Assembly (NCBI GenBank): GCA_022606135.1
Contig: JABYQN010000005.1
Location: forward strand, 2,604,001 to 2,668,000
DNA from: Fomes fomentarius
Lineage: Eukaryota; Basidiomycota; Agaricomycetes; Polyporales; Polyporaceae
Length of the DNA: 64,000 nucleotides
Direction of reading: 5' to 3'
The translations under genes were made by a program, and so were the position numbers. The notes beneath the pieces were generated by a model that was not told where the DNA came from, did no database searches, and saw only the letters and a list, made by a program, of their open reading frames with translations. This document shows, piece after piece, positions 60,440 to 64,000 of the stretch. Position 1 is the first letter of the stretch; each line of letters begins with the position of its first letter.

Positions 60440-62611
60440 TCTAGCCTCTACGGCCAAGCGATGCAAGAAGCATACCATTACTATCGCCGCTACCCTAAAG
60501 ACGGATATCTTCTAAAGGGCATTGTAGGTGTCTACCACTTCCAAAAGCAACGTCTGACAGTTTTCTTGACTTCACAGATAACTGCCCTAGTGTGAGTTGG
60601 TCGCGGTGCCAACGGATATTCATTAACAAGTAGATACAGATTCTGCGACACGGTCCATACAATCATGATCGCGTACACCTGGTGCGTCGTAACTTTTTCA
60701 ATCGTAGTGTGGATGGACTAACGATGCGACTAGTTATGCTATACTTGTCACAGCATCGTCCATGCCCTCTGACGGTATCACAAATTTCGTGATTACTTCA
60801 TGGTAGGTTACCTCAACGATAGAAGGTTAGGATCTGTTGACCAGACTCACTATTTATCACCCTCCGTCTTCTGCCAGGTCGTTCTTGGTAGGCGCAACCC
60901 TCACTGTACATTCACACTTCACTGAATCATCCATGCAATAGCTCGTGGGGCCTACGGCGGTGAGCTTCCAATCAAACAGCACAGCACATGAGCATAATCT
61001 CATGGAACTCCTAGGTAATCACATTACATCTCACCCATTGGTTGGTTTGGTATCTGACCACTTGATGCCTGAATCTGACCGCTTTACCACTAAGCTTCTT
61101 TGCCAGACGCTTGTTCAAGTGTGAGCTGCGGTTGGAAGCCATGCAATCGTATGTAGCTGACAGGTTATCTGGTTGGAATAGTGGGCAAACAGCCGGCGGC
61201 GTTGAGATACATTGTGGTTAGTCTTCATCAAATACGCGGAAACTCCATAGTATACACATTCACGACTGGCTCCGAGCAGGCGATGATGGTGCTCGGGGGA
61301 ATAGGTGACTACATTTGTTCGGAGTATCTATCTACAATGCTGAAGAGGAGACAGGTCTGGAGATATGTACGACTGATTCGACCCCCTGTTCTGTCGGTAT
61401 CGGTGACTAACCAACCATCAGTATATGTGGTAGAGGAGTAAGTCTGACCTTCTATGAGCTTACTACGAGCATTGCCAAGCTTACTATGCATCTTACTATT
61501 AGGTTCAAGAATGGCCGTCCAGCAGCAACCACACCCGTAACGATCTTCGCACCTCTCTATCAGCAACACAGCTGATTGATGAGTGCAGATCTTCATCCTC
61601 GTTCTTCTATCGCTCTCGTTCGTATTGGACGTGGTCCTTACCTCTCTGCTTGTCCTCCGCCTCCGGAAAAGCCGCACAGGCTTCAAGAGGTACTTACCAT
61701 CACTTATACTTACTTGTTGCCTTATTCCACTAGCAGGCTGATATGATGCTCGGATCCGCAGCACCGACAACTTGATCAATAGGTTGATCACATTCTCGCT
61801 GAACACAGGTACGAGGGTGATACAGCTCCAATCAATGTACGCATAACATTTTACACTGACAGGGTTGCTCAACGGGTGCGGACGTCTATCACATTGCGCG
61901 TGATGAGTCTTTAAACGCTCACTGTACGGTCTGGCCGTGAAGGCTGCTGACCGCCGCTTCGATCATCCTTGTACGTTCTGTCCAACCACTTCCACTGCAA
62001 GCAAACGTAGTGACAATGTAACCAGTTGGCAGCCACACCACAGCACTTCGCATACTTCCCTGTAACTGCCATCTTATCTCCAGGTACGTCAACACGCAAA
62101 CGATAGCAGGACACGCGAGACCGAAGTTTAGGTCATGCCAATAGTGCATATCAGTGTCGTCCTTGCGGCGTACGTTGCCTGCCTGTGCCTCTATTTGCCC
62201 CGCAGGTTGATAATTTTGACTTCAGGGTGAACTCCCGCCGGTCGCTCGTGGACCGAGGGTCGGAAGGTATCGAGCTTGTGTCCTTTGACCTTGATTTCGC
62301 ACCGAGGCAGGAGCAGAGCAGAACTACCAGTATTCAATGGGCGACTCGTTCTGACTCTGGGGGGTAAGTTCGCGCGTGCGCGGTGTGAATAGGTTCAAGC
62401 GATAATCGTATCCCCCCCCCCCCATAGGCAGGCCTCACGACCAGCGACGTTGCTGCGGGGACCGCTCCTGTACAGATTCAGCTAGAGTCGGACGGAGACG
62501 ACTCGGAGGTAAGAATATCGTTGTCGCACTGGATTTTCATACTGACGTGTTTCATAGGAAGTACGGCCAGCTAGTATGAAAGGCGATTCCGAGTCTCATG
62601 TCTGCCAATGA
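60440..62611 (+). pseudogene. DUF6534-like multi-pass membrane protein gene, degraded or unusually split
   Basis: Pieces of a seven-helix membrane protein family expanded in Agaricomycetes. In order, with plausible splice sites between them: LYGQAMQEAYHYYRRYPKDG (60447-60523), ITALVFCDTVHTIMIAYTCY and SSMPSDGITNFVITSWSFL (60577-60890), FFARRLFKLSG (61094-61172), IFILVLLSLSFVLDVVLTS and LLVLRLRKSRTGFKR (61591-61690), TDNLINRLITFSLNTG (61763-61808), and a soluble tail ending VRPASMKGDSESHVCQ and TGA 62609-62611. The RTGF..TDNLINRLI..NTG stretch is the family signature. However the third helix, the parts at 61175-61590 and 61810-62170 change frame or hit stops, and I could not build a complete phase-consistent model or find the first exon. 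It is either a decaying gene or one with many tiny exons. Confidence 0.55.
62412..62423. repeat. Poly-C run
   Basis: Twelve consecutive C in a likely intron of the DUF6534-like gene. Such runs are prone to length error in sequencing. Confidence 0.85.
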
Positions 62612-63930
62612 CGTGTTCAAATTTCTACCAGTACAACTGTATATTATTAGACTGCCTTCTCAGCTTGTATCTGTCTGGACGCCTGGAGAGATTGACAATC
62701 TATGTCCAGACGGAGTAACGGCTTCCTCACAACTTTCTCCCTCACCACGAAAAGGCTGGCTAAGACCGTCGAGATATTCACCTCGCTTGTAGTGGACACT
62801 TTGACTGCGTCCTTGACGACCACCGGATTCAACATCGTGATTGTGTCCTTCGGGTCGTCCACACGGCTACTATTTCACGCCGTACTAGTATTGTCCGCGG
62901 ATGTGCGCGGCACCCTCTTCCGGCCAACAGTGCCCTTCTTTGAGTAGCGGCCTCATGTTCGACTCTATTGGGAGCTCTACTCCCAGGGTCAGAACCGCGT
63001 TTTATTGTCCGGAGATGATGTCCAAGGAGGCGAACTCGGGGTGGCGTTGTCCGGGAAGCTCGTGCGGTCGTAGAAAGGATGCACGCGGTCTCCGAAGACC
63101 GGGGCTTGAAGCTTGAAGGTAGAGGTGAAGGGAACGCTGCCGGAATTGGATGCATCTGACCACGATGACGATGCCGCCGCATACATATGGCTAGGGTACC
63201 ATGTGGTTGAATGCGCTATATGCGTCAAATTTTGACTGTTCCAAGTTGTAGCAGTCCTAGCCATGGTTCATGGAAGAACCAGAGGCCGATATAGACTAGT
63301 GATCGAAGGAATATAGCGTACGTACTTACAGAGTTAGACTTAACCTAGATGAAGCCAGTATGAAACCTCGCCGTCCCGCCCGCCCAGTGTGCGCCTGAGT
63401 GCACAGCGTTCCCCAGCGCTCCTGGGGTCGAAAGGCTTCAGGTTCTACTAGGATATGTACTCACCGTAAGTGCTAGTGTTCGCGATTTCTCGTTGAACCA
63501 CCATGCCGCTCTGCAACTTCCTCATCGATGATACGAGCTCAACACTTCCCTTGAAGCACCACATCAGCAACGACTATGCCTAGGCCAAGACTGCGGTTTC
63601 CGGAAGCGCGTCCGATGCCTAGGTGCATTATTTCTGACACGAAGAATGGCCCATGCAAGCTCGCCCCTGAGACTTGAGATGCTAGTCTGACACTGGTGGC
63701 ACCGTGGCTTCAGAGAGGCAACAGTGACCACATTACATGGCATGATCATGAACTGCGGTACCACAGCCTTGAGCTTGCGCAGGTCATCGTGAGGCTTGTG
63801 TGTTGTAGAGTGCGTGTCAGTTGTCCTTGACGAGTGTGCTGCTCCGTACATCATACAATGTGTGCTTTGTAGGACTACCTGCCCTAAGTCAGTGACATAA
63901 CTGAACTCGCAGGGGCGCGGCGCTCCGATG
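62612..63930. other. 1.3 kb without a recognised gene
   Basis: Short frames only, the longest 117 codons at 62829-63182 (minus), without motif. Nothing else recognised. Confidence 0.45.
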
Positions 63931-63931
63931 T

Positions 63932-64000
63932 TATATAAGATATAGTTTGGAAAAACGTGGTTGGCCTTCTCTTCTTAACTTTCCGTCACCATGCTGTCTG
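63932..64000 (+). promoter_or_regulatory. TATA box and possible gene start at the window edge
   Basis: TATATAAG at 63932-63939 is followed by a CT-rich leader (CTTCTCTTCTTAACTTTCC) and CACCATGCTGTCTG, a good start context with ATG at 63991. Only three full codons (ATG CTG TCT) fit before the edge. The short TATA-to-ATG spacing is typical of highly expressed fungal genes. The product is unknown. Confidence 0.4.

Noticed and set aside
1..64000. CRISPR arrays, rRNA, LTR retrotransposons with reverse transcriptase
   Set aside because: No regularly spaced repeats, no rRNA-like sequence and no polymerase, integrase or transposase motif was seen on either strand.

Overview
The window looks like a chromosome segment of a basidiomycete fungus, most likely an Agaricomycete and probably a polypore. 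The evidence is sequence-based. Genes are interrupted by many short GT..AG introns (mostly 45-75 bases), genes sit on both strands about 1-3 kb apart, and several proteins belong to families typical of or expanded in Agaricomycetes: divergent G-alpha proteins, short F-box proteins, a DUF6534-like membrane protein, class IV chitin synthase and a membrane-anchored GH5 exo-beta-1,3-glucanase. No bacterial features, rRNA, convincing tRNA or CRISPR array were seen. Exon models were read by eye: splice sites were chosen so that reading phase is kept and family motifs stay continuous. None was tested by alignment or transcript data.

Layout: a 3'-truncated G-alpha gene (<1-1934, minus); a WW-WW-MyTH4-RhoGAP gene (4734-8116, minus); two tandem F-box genes (9183-10184 and 10659-11480, plus); a formate/nitrite transporter with 13 exons (12649-14435, plus); a dual-specificity phosphatase (17837-18493, minus); a DapA-family aldolase (21430-22819, minus); a putative DASH/Spc34-like kinetochore protein (23662-25492, minus); a 2173-residue DOCK-family Rho GEF (26761-34200, plus); a Medusa-like developmental regulator (34840-36852, minus); Mediator subunit 27 (38308-40177, minus) with a 139-base foldback element just upstream; a small protein with an EB1-like tail (42394-43174, minus); a long KAP-like tyrosine phosphatase (43638-45761, minus) head to head with class IV chitin synthase (46134-49723, plus); an F-box pseudogene (about 50873-51600, plus); a GH5 exo-1,3-beta-glucanase (51929-54635, minus); a sedolisin relic (about 55530-55800, plus); a GT61 glycosyltransferase (56353-58543, plus); and a degraded or very intron-rich DUF6534-like gene (about 60440-62611, plus). 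A TATA box plus ATG at the right edge may open another gene.

Functionally the window is rich in signalling and cell-shape genes: a heterotrimeric-type G protein, both a Rho GEF (DOCK) and a Rho GAP (Vilse-type), two Cys-based phosphatases, a mitotic spindle component, a morphogenesis regulator and cell-wall enzymes. Nothing shows they are co-regulated; clustering of unrelated polarity and wall genes is common in fungi and the link is only an inference. I found no clear previously undescribed system. The best oddities are the G-alpha protein that lacks the catalytic switch-II glutamine and N-terminal lipidation residues, the foldback element at the Med27 promoter, the extended C-terminal part of the Spc34-like protein, the EB1-like tail without a CH domain, and three gene relics.
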